Source of the DNA: Apostichopus parvimensis
Lineage: Eukaryota > Echinodermata > Holothuroidea > Aspidochirotida > Stichopodidae
Reading direction: 5' to 3'
Length of the DNA: 33,168 nucleotides
Assembly: GCA_000934455.1 (NCBI GenBank)
Contig: KN883627.1
Coordinates: 92,854 to 126,021, forward strand
The notes beneath the pieces were generated by a model. That model ran no database searches, was not told the origin of the DNA, and saw nothing but the letters and a program-made list of their open reading frames with translations. A program made the position numbers and the translations under genes. This document shows, piece by piece, positions 1 to 10,786 of the stretch (position 1 is the stretch's first letter; every line of letters starts with the position of its first letter).

Positions 1-180
1 GTCCAAAATACACGCTCTAATCATTGCCAAAAAAGTGTAAGTCCAAAATACACGCTCTAATCATTGCCAAAAAAGTGTAAGTCCAAAATACACGCTCTAA
101 TCATTGCCAAAAAAGTGTAAGTGCAAAATACACGCTCTAATCATTGCCAAAAAAAGACAAAGTCCAAAGTACACGCTGCC
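1..180. repeat. 40-bp tandem satellite array (left end cut by the window)
   Basis: Three identical 40-bp units occupy 1-40, 41-80 and 81-120. A fourth at 121-160 differs at its third base and at its last bases. A partial fifth begins near 161 and diverges after the CACGCT core. The window opens exactly on a unit, so the array probably continues to the left. Each unit carries CACGCTC. The short open frames seen on both strands here come from the repeat's lack of stops and are not genes. Confidence 0.93.
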
Positions 181-430
181 ATTATAGGCATTGCATGCTC
201 CATTTTTTCAAGTCTGAAAATGCACGCTCTGAAAGCAGGCTCATCAGCGTGCAAATTGCATGCCAAAAAAACTTGCTCTAGAAAATGCATGCATTTCACT
301 GGAGAGCGTGCCTGGAGCGTGCAAATTGCATGTACAAGCATGCCCAGAGCGTGCCAGTAGCGTGAAAATATAATTGCACACAACCAGCACGCAATGGGCA
401 CGCTCTCTGCATGCTACCTGCACGCTTCAA
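181..430. repeat. CACGC/GCGTG-rich degenerate repeat region next to the satellite
   Basis: The core CACGC or its complement GCGTG recurs about every 20-40 bases in both orientations (near 222, 246, 304, 316, 347, 388, 399 and 420). The 17-base word agcgtgcaaattgcatg occurs twice, near 246 and 317. A perfect 14-base palindrome, AAATGCATGCATTT, lies at 283-296. This looks like a decayed relative or extension of the 40-bp array rather than coding sequence, although overlapping 79- and 86-codon frames happen to be open on the two strands. Confidence 0.6.
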
Positions 431-1469
431 TTTGTGTAAGGGTTGTGTCATTTCCTTCCATTTAAATATAAACAGGTGTTTTCAGATGTTTCCTCCATGG
501 AATTGCAAATAGTGGACGATACATGTATAGCTAGGACTGCATTAAAATCTTGATCAGGCCGCACTTGTAGACTATTAGGTTTACATTTGTGTAATGAACA
601 TGCTGACATGGGCGGTCGCATGCAGTGAGTTTACAGTAAATCAATTGCGCCATAAGGGCAACAGAAAATAAATTTCCATCTTTCAATTGTGACGGCTTTC
701 CTCCATTTAACCCACCTGGTCAGAGTGCAGTTAGAATAAGAAACATCGAATCTACTTCCGAAGTTTGTTTTCTGAAATTCTTCAGCAAACAGGTATTGAG
801 ACTTTAATTTGACATTATGTACAGTATGTACTCTATAGTACTATATGGTAATACTACAGCCTGTTTTGAAGATTTGAACATTTTGTGTGACATGAAGTTC
901 ATCTGCTTTTATTATCTGAACACTCTACTGTAGATTGCAATTATCTGTCAGACTAAAAATAGTCTATGGACAGAATATTGCACACTTATACACTTGCATA
1001 CTATTTGCATATTATTTTAGACTCGCTTTTACTGTGTAGTTGACTGTGTTTTAACTTTTATTATGCATAGATACTACGTTTGGAACTATTTACTTAGTTC
1101 TTAAAATTTGTTTCTTATTTAATTTTTATTTATTTAGTTTTTTGTTTACTACGTTTAGGGTTCTATTTATTATCGTATTGGTTGTTTATTACTATCTGTT
1201 ATAGCTTTTACAATAATTGTCTTACTATAGTTTCTCATACTTATTTATAATTAAACATTGACTACGATTTAATCTATTTTACTATTTACTTACTTCTGAA
1301 TGTTTTGGACTATTGCGTTTTGGGCTTTTTTTAATATTCATTTTTATTTTTTTTGAGTAACGTTTAGTACGGGTGTTTTTTATAATGTTGTTTTTACATT
1401 TTTTGCCTTAAGTATTGGTTCTATATATTTAATATTTTGGTTTTTGTTACTATTTGTTTTTAGGTTTTA
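431..1469. other. non-coding, AT-rich; no gene seen
   Basis: No coding frame is convincing here. From about 1060 to 1460 the sequence is strongly T-rich with repeated words such as ttactacgttt and tattta, resembling the 3' untranslated part of a LINE-like element that leads into the tail at 1470-1545. Confidence 0.5.
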
Positions 1470-1545
1470 CATTTGTAAAGCGCTTTGAGCAGCTTTGCTG
1501 ATTATGCGCTATATAATATTACTTATTATTATTATTACTACATCC
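1470..1545 (+). repeat. LINE-like 3' tail ending in (TTA)n
   Basis: Positions 1478-1516 carry aaagcgctttgag followed by tgcgctatataa, and the segment ends in a (TTA)n run at about 1523-1540. A similar tail (tgcgccttataa, then TTATTA-type repeats) ends the SINE copy at 31348-31730. Tails of this layout are common at the 3' ends of CR1/L2-like non-LTR retroelements in animals. The family assignment is from memory of that pattern, not from a search. Confidence 0.45.
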
Positions 1546-1664
1546 AGGCCAATATCTCTGTTTCTAATTTATCTGTTTCCAATAGTGCCTTCTACAGGAA
1601 AAAGTGAAGTCCTTATTTATTCTGAAAATTAGTCTGGGAATAATTATGTGTTCAATTTATTTTT

Positions 1665-1677
1665 GGGGGGGGCGGGG
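1665..1677 (+). other. G-run, possible G-quadruplex
   Basis: Eight G, one C and four G occur in an otherwise AT-rich stretch. Only two long runs are present, so an intramolecular quadruplex would need the eight-G run to be split. This is a minor feature. Confidence 0.3.
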
Positions 1678-1710
1678 TGAAATAGCAAGTTTGAAGCTTT
1701 TGACCTTTGC

Positions 1711-1970
1711 CTCAAGATTATACTACAATATGGTTCCTGTGAACAGTCAAAACTGCTATTTATAATGCATCTATGCCCTTATATTAATATTTGACAATTT
1801 TGCATATCATTATTGTGATGCGATATATGACGGATAAAAACTCAAGTTTATACTACAATATGGTTCCTGTGAACAGTACAAAACTGCTATTTATAATGCA
1901 TCTATGCCCTTATATTAATATTTGACAATTTTTGCATATCATTATTGCGATGCGATATATACCGGATAAA
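1711..1970 (+). repeat. 130-bp direct tandem duplication of a dispersed repeat
   Basis: Copy 1 (1711-1840) and copy 2 (1841-1970) align over their whole length with a few substitutions and 1-base indels. Shared words include tatggttcctgtgaacagt, tataatgcatctatgccc and the end word cggataaa. Related, more diverged copies lie inverted at 3877-3996 and 22243-22333, so this is a dispersed family with one locally doubled copy. Confidence 0.92.
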
Positions 1971-1977
1971 TTATTCC

Positions 1978-2775
1978 CTGTCACAAAGTTAATTTGCAGT
2001 GTTCTAATACTAGCTAGTACTGTAACTGATACATCTGAAAGAAAACAAAGAACTAATTAATATTACAAAGTTTGGCATTAATATATACAGGTAGGTACAG
2101 ATCCAATGTTCGGATGATATTCCTGATGTGTACTATATACAAATTACCAAGAATGTACAGTAGTGCTGCATGGTTGTAAATTACTGTTAAATTTTTTTAT
2201 TTTTTGGGGGTATGTTTCCAATGCAAACCTAAATGAATAAAGTAGATGACTACATTTTTCTAATTCCAATCTTGTTATATCGCATGGCATGATATTATTG
2301 ATTTTTGTAATAAGCAACGGTCGTTGCTGCACAGCAAGATATCAAGTTCAACAATTTAGACTAATCAATACAGCTACAGTAGAAATGTAAATGCACGATA
2401 TGTATCTTACAGCTATAGGCCTAAATATAGACGAAGTTCCGTAGAACTACGACTAATTAAACTTTCAGAATTCAGCACATGTGACATGTGAATTAAGCCA
2501 CATTGCTAGGAACAGAATTCTATAGGTACTCTCTTTTTTGAGTGTGTATATATTTGAACCTCTTTTGTTAGTAATATTTCAAATTACCATCTGTTCAACG
2601 GCCCTGAGCAAAAATAATGTTACATCTTCTCCATGGATAAACATTTCATCAAAGATAAAAAAAAACTCAGATTACACATGTGGGTCGATTAAGCTTTCAT
2701 TACAAGTACACAAGTTGGGCTCATTTTAACCTGTGACCTGATTTACCATACAACCGTCCACTGGGAACAGCACAG
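1978..2775. other. non-coding; no feature seen
   Basis: AT-rich sequence with only short, low-complexity frames of about 60 codons on either strand. None resembles a known protein or has convincing splice sites. Confidence 0.5.
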
Positions 2776-2779
2776 ACTA

Positions 2780-2895
2780 CGGACTGGGTTCTAGTATAAT
2801 TCAATTTCCCTGGGGAGTGTGGTGCCAGATCTGGGGCGGTTCCCCCCCTCCACGTTTCGCCGACATCAAGCTCTTCTCCTCAGTAGTCTCATGTT
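2780..2895 (-). repeat. Penelope-type repeat fragment with hammerhead-like core (degenerate)
   Basis: This GC-richer island reads on the minus strand as CTGAGGA (2877-2883), an internal segment, then GCGAAACGT (2852-2860). CTGANGA and GAAA are the two conserved core strings of hammerhead ribozymes, and Penelope-like elements are known to carry hammerheads. The segment between the cores does not form a good stem II and the cleavage triplet would be GUG, so this copy should be inactive. The call rests on motif order only. Confidence 0.35.
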
Positions 2896-3876
2896 TTGTT
2901 TTTGCATTGTGGTGCGATGTGGTACTGTTTGTGTGGTACTTAAGTACTTACTGCAAGCTACTGTAAATGACTGAAAGCCAATTTTACAGTTCCAGAAAAT
3001 AATTTAAAGCAGCTGATTGTTTATCAATTTTGATTCAAGATCTGATGAAAGTACAGTATGTACAAGTACTGTATGTGAACTGTCCATATAGGCTGTGCCT
3101 ACTCTATAGATCTATCTTTTAATCTCTGCTTACTTATCTTCATTACAATACATACAGTATACTGTATAATATCTCCCCATCTTGCAGAAGCTGCACTCTG
3201 CATGTGCACCTCGAGTGGGGACACATCCCTACAGCTGTGCGTACACAAACTTGACCATACAGTATGTACAGTACAGTATTGGTATACAGTATTGGATACT
3301 GCACAGTAACGCATAGTAATAAGATATAATCTTGATTTCTAAAACACTATCTGTATCTGTGCAGTACACCTACAGTACTGTACAGCTAACACTTAGGTCT
3401 ATATTCTTGGTATGAACTATTTTAATGAATCCAAGCCCAAAGTATACATAGATATGCCAGAGCATACATACACTATACAGTACAGGACAGTAGATCAAAA
3501 TACATAATTACAAGTTCTAGGAAATCCAAGCAGTAAAGGAGGTTGCGATGAACATATCTCTGTACATACAAACAGGATTATGATAAACAATATATGCCTG
3601 GCAACCACAGTAATGTCAAGTACAGGAGTATCCAATTTCATAGTGCTTACTGTAGTAGATCAAAAACAGTCATGCAGACTCAATCAACAGTTCAAAGAAC
3701 CTTATAAAAGGCAACAATGTTCCTTGTTGCTATTAATATCAATACCAACGGCCAGAACAAGTAATTAAGCCTTCACTTTGTTTCCGCTCATAGATCAGAT
3801 CTGGGCTTGAGTATGGATTGGAATATATGTGCAGTATATGCACTGCAGAAATGAATAGAATACTGTACATTTAATT
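2896..3876. other. non-coding, dense in TACAGTA/GTACTGTAC words
   Basis: Between about 3040 and 3500 the words tacagta, actgtac and tatactgtat recur many times, including overlapping and palindromic versions such as tacagtactgta near 3371. No coding frame is supported; the 62- and 71-codon frames have repeat-like composition. Confidence 0.5.
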
Positions 3877-3996
3877 CAGGGAATAATTTATCCAGTATCG
3901 CATCGCAAAATGCTTTACAAAATGGTCAAGTAATTTAATGATACGTATTTTATAAGTGTTGAGAAGTACTGCATAGCAGTTTTCCACACAGGAACT
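3877..3996 (-). repeat. inverted, diverged copy of the 130-bp dispersed family
   Basis: Read on the minus strand this segment runs from a ttcctgtg word through aaaactgctat to a gcgatgcgata/ggataaattattccctg end. It matches the second copy at 1841-1980 in order and spacing, with many substitutions. The terminal 17 bases ggataaattattccctg are identical in both. Confidence 0.8.
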
Positions 3997-5370
3997 AAAC
4001 TCTCAATGAGAGAAACACAATCAAAGCCCTCGAAAATGCAACACAAAAGTTGAACACTATTTATCTAAATTCCCTGTGTACTGCACATACCATACAGTAC
4101 CAACATGTGTACTGTACACATAGTATACATTTTAAATTCCCTAGAACTGTATTATTTTGGTACATTAGCAATTTTACCACATTTACCTTAAGTTTTGAAA
4201 ATATTATAGAGTTGATCAACCAATAAGACAGCTGTATCTTAGATCTTCTCACCATAAGAATGTTATTTATTTACAGTAAATATAATAATTGGCTACATTT
4301 CACATGGAAAAAAAAAGTTTGTTATCAAAGACAAATATCCATAATGAATATAAATTTATCCCATATAACACTCACATCAAAAGTTCAATCTTTAAAAGTT
4401 TCTCTTCATAACAGTATTTCAATGGACAATTGACCAAGTTCAGGGATTTCAAACTGTATTGTGTTACTGTGTGTGACTCTTATGCGTAACATCACAAAGT
4501 GTTGTATGTCAGCAATCACTTTGCATCAGTTCAATGGGCAAATTCCACTGCATAAAATACAGCTGTAGAAGTAATGTAGAGATAAGAAAACCTCTTGAAT
4601 CGACAATTCTCTTGCGCCTTTACTTTTGTCCTTGACGAACATGTCTACGTATAATGAAGGTACTACAGTATACGTGTACAGTAGATGGCTTTGCAGATTG
4701 CATAATATTTGCACTGGTGTTTTTTTTTAACATTTTTTTATTTCCTGTTTTGTAACTAAACATTATTGCTGTGCAAGAAATTCACGGATATGGTATACAT
4801 ACTGTAGCTGCAGAACGGGGGAGGCTAAAATTCAGAAAATCCGCAAATTCATGTAAAAACTCATCCCTGAAAGAACCTGCAGTACTGTAACATTTAGGAT
4901 GTTGTATTTATGTAAAAAATTTTATACGGTACTGGCCTCTTGTTCGAGGTTCTCAAGCTTTCTTTAACGTACCTTTTGTTTTAAATTTTAAATTAGTATC
5001 ATGAAATATTCATCTCATTTAGATGATGTCAAATTTATTTTTTATCTTACCTAATGGAATTACTCAATAAAAGCACTCATCAGTTTCATAAGATATCTAT
5101 TAATATATTTAATTTAACTTTCCACTTCGTTTTCAGAGAATATAACGGAAGAAGATGACAATCAGATGGGGCTCTTCTGCTGTAATACAAATCAATGACA
5201 TTGACATTTTGAAGCTCTGTACAATTGATGATAAATGAATTGGATATTCTAACTAAACATGACTGCATGTCTACAGAATATGTACAGTAGTCTGAGAATC
5301 CTATATAATATAAGAGTCTACATGATGCAAACGAATTATAATTTTAAAATAAAATAAAACTGTTAGCAAA
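3997..5370. other. non-coding; no gene seen
   Basis: AT-rich with scattered tacagta words. Short frames (62-64 codons on the minus strand) lack any recognisable domain and are best taken as chance openings. Confidence 0.5.
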
Positions 5371-5610
5371 CTGCTTATCCACTAAACAGCCTACAGGTGT
5401 AAGAGAATGTGTAAAAGTAAGTTGGCCTGACGTTTCGATCCTAGCAGGATCTTCTTCAAAGGCTAAATGACAAGTACCAGTAACAGAAGGGACAAAAACA
5501 TGCACAGAATACAGACAGGTAAATGAGCATGGTGAACACAAAGAGATAGATGTAAGGGGATTAGTAGACAAGGGATGGAGAGAATTATAATTTTGTAACG
5601 GATAAATATA
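5371..5610 (-). repeat. Penelope-like repeat fragment with candidate hammerhead motif
   Basis: On the minus strand, from 5464 to 5424, the order is GCCT, TTGAAGA, then a 5-bp perfect stem (GATCC/GGATC, loop TGCTA), then GAAAC, GTC and AGGC. The outer GCCT and AGGC pair as stem I. The core matches the hammerhead consensus CUGANGA...GAAA except for U in place of the first C. Stem III is only the self-complementary ACGT, as in very short-stem-III hammerheads of Penelope-like elements. A 92-codon minus frame covers the region but looks like a by-product. The repeat limits are approximate. Confidence 0.5.
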
Positions 5611-5639
5611 TGCACAAATCAACTACTGCACCTACTGTA

Positions 5640-7639
5640 ACTATAGCTCTAAAACCTGAAAGGAAATATTTGCACTCCCTTTTTAATTCTTTTCCAATTA
5701 CAGTTACCATGGATACATGAATAGTACAGATATGGTAAGTGTATATACTGTGACACAAGATTTTTCTTAAACAACGGACCGAAAATCCTCAAATTTTAAG
5801 GAGGAAATATAGTCCAATGTACAGGTATACCTACAGGCTACAGTTTTTTTTATCAAGATCAATGGGATAGATGTATCCAATGACATGTTAACATTACATA
5901 CATGTGTTGGTCAGAATGGTGCAAATTTAGTTACAACTATACTGTAGGTTTACCACATTATAGGGTTGAAAAGTGAGATACCATGTCCTGGGGGAGGGGT
6001 CTTAGTAAATACCATAGAGCTATACATAAACATTAATGTTAGGTAGTACAGCTATTGTAGCTGTATTTTGTATGCAGTTCTCCACATCATGGCTTTTCCC
6101 ACCATAGCTTGTGATGCCTAGTACAGTACTGCATGCAGCAGCCATCAATCACGTTTGTGTGCTGATAACAATTATATGCTTCCATTACATGTATAGTACT
6201 GCAGTGATATGCATACAGTGTGCTGTTTTAGTTTGCAAATCACAAGAAAGCATACATAAATGATACTGTTGAACATCACAAAGAAATTTACAAAATCGGG
6301 ACGCTACAGTTTGTTGGCAGGACGATACATTTTCACTTAAAAATACTGGACAATTCCGATTAATTGTGATATATGGTAACCCTAACTGCAACCCTAATTG
6401 AAAACCGCTTTCATTCGGTGTACAGTAATAGTATCTTATATTTTATTTTCTACACATACTGAAAAGAGCAGCATCTTTCTTATCTATGCAGTCAACCTAC
6501 TTGGGTAATTTTGACGTTACCTAATTCCCCACTGGCAAAACTCGCAAGTGGATCCACTCGATGCTAATACAATGAATTACAATTCACTGAAAATTCAAAC
6601 GGCTAGTATGCACTGCTAGCTGCGCAATAAAGATCAGGAGGGGTGTTTTAAACAAAAACAAACCACTTGATAACACTGATTATCAATATAACTTTGCTGT
6701 CAAACAGTACCGCACAGAATTACACATTGAACACGAGTTGCTCTATGCTCCTGCGAGGCTAAATTACTCAAACAGTGATCATGTAAATATTACCATTGAC
6801 AACCGTGTAAACAGAATGATATGGAGAAGACAGAATAAATGTAAATTAAGTCAGATTCAGGAAATAGGCCATTAGTTGTTTCTGGCCAAGAATGGTTTTT
6901 AATTCATCATGAAAAAGACGTACACTGAGCAGGGAGGAGTGCTAGCTTAGACAAAATAAATTTCATTCTACTAAAGTAATTTGTGCATCACGTACACAAC
7001 AGTTATTAAAACAGCAGAGGAAATTAAAAGCACAACCAAGTCAGAATTATTGTTACCTTCTGTACAAGGAATTTCTGTTTCTTTCTTTCTTCTTTATTAA
7101 ATTATAAAAGTTGGCCACACAATGGGGTATGATACTGTAGTTATTTTATTGGTCAAAACTGTGACCTACATTTGATTAGAAGAATTTGAAGGGGAACATA
7201 AATTATCATAAAAAACAGGAATAATATCATCATTTTGAGACTTGTATAATAAAACTACTCCAGAACACATCTAAAAAATTTTTTTTTTTTTTTTTTTAAA
7301 TAAACTTACAGTGTAGGCTTAAAATTAGTATTGCTGTAAAAGGAAACATCTCATGATTCTCATCAATTAAGATGTTAATTTGCAGTGACTGTGGAATAGA
7401 AATGTATACTGCTAAGCAGTATGTTAGTTAAAACAGTCATGTACTGTACATTGTACTCAACATATGTATGTTCTAAGTAAGTACATGAATGTTAGCACTA
7501 TGCAATGTGCATATAACTTAAGTACTGTACAATAGGTCTATATCAAGTATTTTTCACAAGCGACTGTATGTAATTATTGCAATATAGTGTTACAGTAGGT
7601 ACTTACACTACACACTATCTATAGATAGTAAATATACTG
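5640..7639. other. non-coding; no gene seen
   Basis: AT-rich unique-looking sequence with frequent tacagta words. A 17-18 base T run starts near 7278. No frame has coding character; the longest (68 codons, minus, 6185-6391) has no recognisable motif. Confidence 0.5.
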
Positions 7640-7980
7640 TTAGTTTAGTTTAGAGACCCAAGGATCAGGAAGCCTTACAGTAGCTTATAATTTGAGATCC
7701 TATCCGTGCTAGATCATGGATCAACTGACACCGGCTTATTTCAAGCCTTCTCTTTTCGATAAGAGTTCAGAGGATATATCCAGGGTGGTGTGAATTCGCT
7801 CCCATTCCTGCTCCGGGGCCCGCCATGTAACGACCCATCTGACAGACGAGACGGTATACCCCAGCATCTGACCACTTTTTCAAATACTGAGGTAGGCAAA
7901 GGCACCCCAATCGACATCATTGCAGTGCAGCCATGAAAAAACAAAGTTGTTTCAAAACCAAGTGAACAATGCTAGACATA
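7640..7980 (-). repeat. GC-rich SINE-like or other short repeat fragment
   Basis: Positions 7730-7930 are clearly more GC-rich than both flanks. On the minus strand they contain phrases such as gtctgtcagatgggtcgtta followed by cccggagcaggaatg, a style I associate with SINE bodies in marine invertebrates. No Pol III boxes or tail were identified. A 67-codon minus frame inside it is not supported as a gene. The left boundary is uncertain; on the right it abuts the LTR. Confidence 0.35.
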
Positions 7981-7991
7981 CATATTACAAT

Positions 7992-8505
7992 TGTTAGGTT
8001 GGGGGTGCTTCGGCATTAGTTCGGGCTCCGTTGTTAAATAAGTATAATGAACAACATGCAGATAAAGAGAAACTCCAGACATAGATATAATTGTAGAGTA
8101 TAAGCTTTATTGCTGGAGTGTATCTGAAGTACACTCTCTGAAGTCTGGAATCTTAGTCTTTCACATACTAAAAAACTACAGTATTTAAGTCATTACAACT
8201 TCCTGTGAGGGGGCGATAACCTCTCTGTGACATAAACTCTTGGTCTTACTTATAATTACTAAGGCACATATGAGATGGCTATGACTAACCACATTTGTAA
8301 TACACATGAGATGCAACAGGTTGTCATCTGTGGTTAAGCATGAATAGTTCATGGAATTAAGACAAAGGGGGCTTCTACGAATATGATGTGGGTGTAAGGT
8401 GAATAAGTCTTGAACAGGAAGTAAGTAGTTACTCTTAAGACAAAGAAGCATGGAAGCACATGTTTAAAGTATTATGATGGGGATATAACTATATACTACA
8501 TTACA
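7992..8505 (-). repeat. 3' LTR of the Ty3/Gypsy element (514 bp)
   Basis: On the minus strand the segment begins TGTAATG and ends CCTAACA, giving the usual TG...CA (here TGT...ACA) ends. A purine run lies directly before its start. AATAAA at 8111-8106 sits about 115 bases before the end, as expected for the R/U5 part of an LTR. No second LTR exists in the window, so identity between LTRs and the target-site duplication cannot be checked. Boundaries are inferred from these signals alone. Confidence 0.7.
8106..8111 (-). promoter_or_regulatory. LTR polyadenylation signal AATAAA
   Basis: The canonical hexamer reads on the minus strand inside the LTR, in the context gcaataaagctt, and is followed within about 60 bases by T-rich sequence. 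Its place near the LTR's 3' portion fits the end of the R region. Confidence 0.55.
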
Positions 8506-8513
8506 TCCCTTTT
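8506..8513 (-). promoter_or_regulatory. polypurine tract of the LTR element
   Basis: AAAAGGGA on the minus strand abuts the first TG of the LTR. Reverse transcribing LTR elements start plus-strand synthesis from such a purine run. The tract is short (8 bases) but correctly placed. Confidence 0.6.
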
Positions 8514-8518
8514 GGAAT

Positions 8519-9615
8519 TTTGTTGAAGAATTGAACTGAAGTGAAATTGTAAAGCAAGAAAAGAAAAGTAAAATGGAATACAACATTAATGAATACGAAT
8601 GGCGGAAAACAGAGAAAATATATACATTAATAGATGAATGTGTACATGAAAATATAACATAGTAAACACAATCGTTAGCAAAAAAAACTCTCTAACCTTG
8701 CTGTGTAAGGTATCACATGAATTATTCATCCATAAAATTATACTTCGATGGTATATTTTTACAATAACCGAGAAAGTTGGCACGCTTTGGATTACCGTGA
8801 AGGCTACCATAAAGGCAAGTACAGAATTTTTAACATCTGTAATAACTTTAACTTCACATCCAACCTACATTTCTCATGGAAAAACCAGAATGAATTTCTT
8901 CGCGAAAATATACCAATTCTAAAGTCATTAGCTTTGATAACAAGTCTTGACTTTTTATATATTGTAGAATAATTCATCAAAGAAAATATGATACAAACAT
9001 GAAATTCAAATGTTATATCGAAAATGAATAATAAAAACAACGTAATAACTTAATTTAACTTAATTTTACTGTAATTAAGTTTGACATAACATCTCAAAAT
9101 GATACGAGCAAGTTCAACATAATTGTGAAACATAACAATTTCAACTGAACCTCTTTAAAGTTGAAATCTCTATGATTTCTTCTTTTTCTCTGAGTGAGAA
9201 AACAATTGAGATAAGATCCTCTCGGGATTACCTCGAATTTGAACTTTCAGTTCAAGTAAAGTATCTATGATGTCATTATTTCCAGAATATCGATCAACAT
9301 TTCACCAAAATGTGTGTGTTGAGTGATCGTTATTAGAAGTACAAAGAGAGAGAAGGCATTGTAAATGTCCTGCTAAATAACGTGCACGAATGATTTCAAA
9401 TCCTTGGAAATTGACATTTTTAGATAACTTATTGTTACGGTCTATATCTTTTTGATTCAATGGTACAGGACTTGCTAGATTTTTGTTAACCTCTCTACAT
9501 TGAATATAAATAAGGTGTAAGATCAATTGGTGGTACCTTTGTAATACACAGTACATCTTTGGGAGAGATTGTCTTAAGAAAACATTTGTTTTCATCGCAA
9601 AATTGCACTGTTTCA
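8519..9615 (-). pseudogene. 3' part of the LTR element: degenerate, unclassified coding remnants
   Basis: Between the integrase region and the purine tract about 1.1 kb remains. On the minus strand several open stretches of 40-60 codons follow one another in changing frames. One runs from just below 9627 to a stop near 9500, another from about 9300 to 9165. They could be the end of pol or a third frame, including an env-like one. No signal peptide, fusion peptide or other env hallmark was seen, so I leave it unnamed. Plus-strand frames of about 74 codons at 8698-8972 are probably shadows. Confidence 0.35.
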
Positions 9616-9619
9616 GGTA

Positions 9620-10764
9620 TTAGGGCATGAAGAGAATCTTTATTTGTACGACCACTTTTAATTTCTGTATTGTAACAGTATTATCTTCACCTTGTCGTTT
9701 CTGCAAAACCTTTTTGAGTTTGTTGATCGTCGTTATATTTTGTTTCTCATTCGACGCATGTAAGTAACACGGTTTCAATCTATTAAAATGAAATACATCG
9801 TGTAATACTTCTCCATTGAGGGTCGACAATAGGTAGTGAGTACGATCTAATACTTGATATATTACCAAAGGACCGCACCATTCTGCAGTTATTTTCCTGG
9901 AGTTGGAATGTACAGCAGAAGAGGAGGGCTTATATAAGTAAACTAATTGTCCTAAAGTATACATAGGGCTTTTAGTAAGCTCGTTGGTTACTTTTACATT
10001 CTGACTGTTTTGCTTGCTTCTCTGCAATTCTAACATTGTTCGAGAAAGGTGGTCAAAACGTTTCTTTAACAAAGATACATACTCTTGATAAGAGTGTGCT
10101 AAACCTGAAATGGGGTCAAAGTTGACTTTGGTAAGGTCAGCTTCATACGGGCTATATTGCCTAAATGTTGTGAACTGAATGAGTTGTAAGCATAACAGAT
10201 TGTTGAAACAAATCGAACCCAATCATTGCCGAACTGATTTAAATTAACCTTTAGAAAATTTGAGAGTGTCTGAATGTGTCGTTCTACTCGAAGACTACCA
10301 TGATTACAAACACTAACTGTTTTCTGTTCTATTCCTAATGTCTTACAAAGAAGGGTAAGTAATTAACCAGTAAGAGAAGTTGCGGCATCGGTTGCAAGTA
10401 ATGATGGGGGACCAAATATGGATACAACTTTCTGAATGAATGCTTCACAAACTGTTTGTGCGTCTATTGTTTTAAGGGGAACACAAATAACGAAACGTGT
10501 GATCTCATCACAAAGTACCATGAGGTGCTTGAATCCTGATACTGAAGTGGGCATTGTCTTAAAATCCATACTCAACCTATCGAATGGTCGATATGAGTCT
10601 GGGATACGGGGAAAATATTGTCTTAGTTTATCGTTCTTAGTACGAAATTGTTGACATCGTAAGCAAGCTTGAACGTAATTTGATATCCTTTGAAACATAT
10701 TACGGAAATAGAATGTTCCACGAATTGTTAAATATGTACGCATCACACCTTGGTGATTGCTCAA
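9620..10764 (-). pseudogene. integrase region of pol (broken)
   Basis: Integrase joins retrotransposon DNA to the host genome. The minus-strand reading begins just after the gap with the end of a zinc-binding domain (CxxC in ACLRC) and continues to a first catalytic Asp in SMDFK. The second Asp lies in ATDAATSL, 4-5 codons before an in-frame TAA at 10363-10365. The third catalytic residue follows that stop, in LRVERHIQTL. A frame change near 10170 separates YAYNSF from SPYEA. The C-terminal part (GPLVIYQVLD ... HFNRLKP) matches the usual integrase tail of Ty3/Gypsy elements. The DDE triad is therefore visible but spread over interrupted frames. Confidence 0.85.
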
Positions 10765-10786
10765 AAGATTATCATGATATTTAGAG

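Noticed and set aside
121-401. Open frames of 79 and 86 codons on opposite strands
   Set aside because: They lie in the satellite and its degenerate flank; the translated sequence repeats with the DNA repeat.
5344-5622. 92-codon minus-strand frame as a protein gene
   Set aside because: It overlaps the Penelope-type repeat and hammerhead-like motif, and has no recognisable domain.
6370-6402. aaccctaactgcaaccctaa as an internal telomere repeat
   Set aside because: Only two irregular units; not enough to call a telomeric tract.
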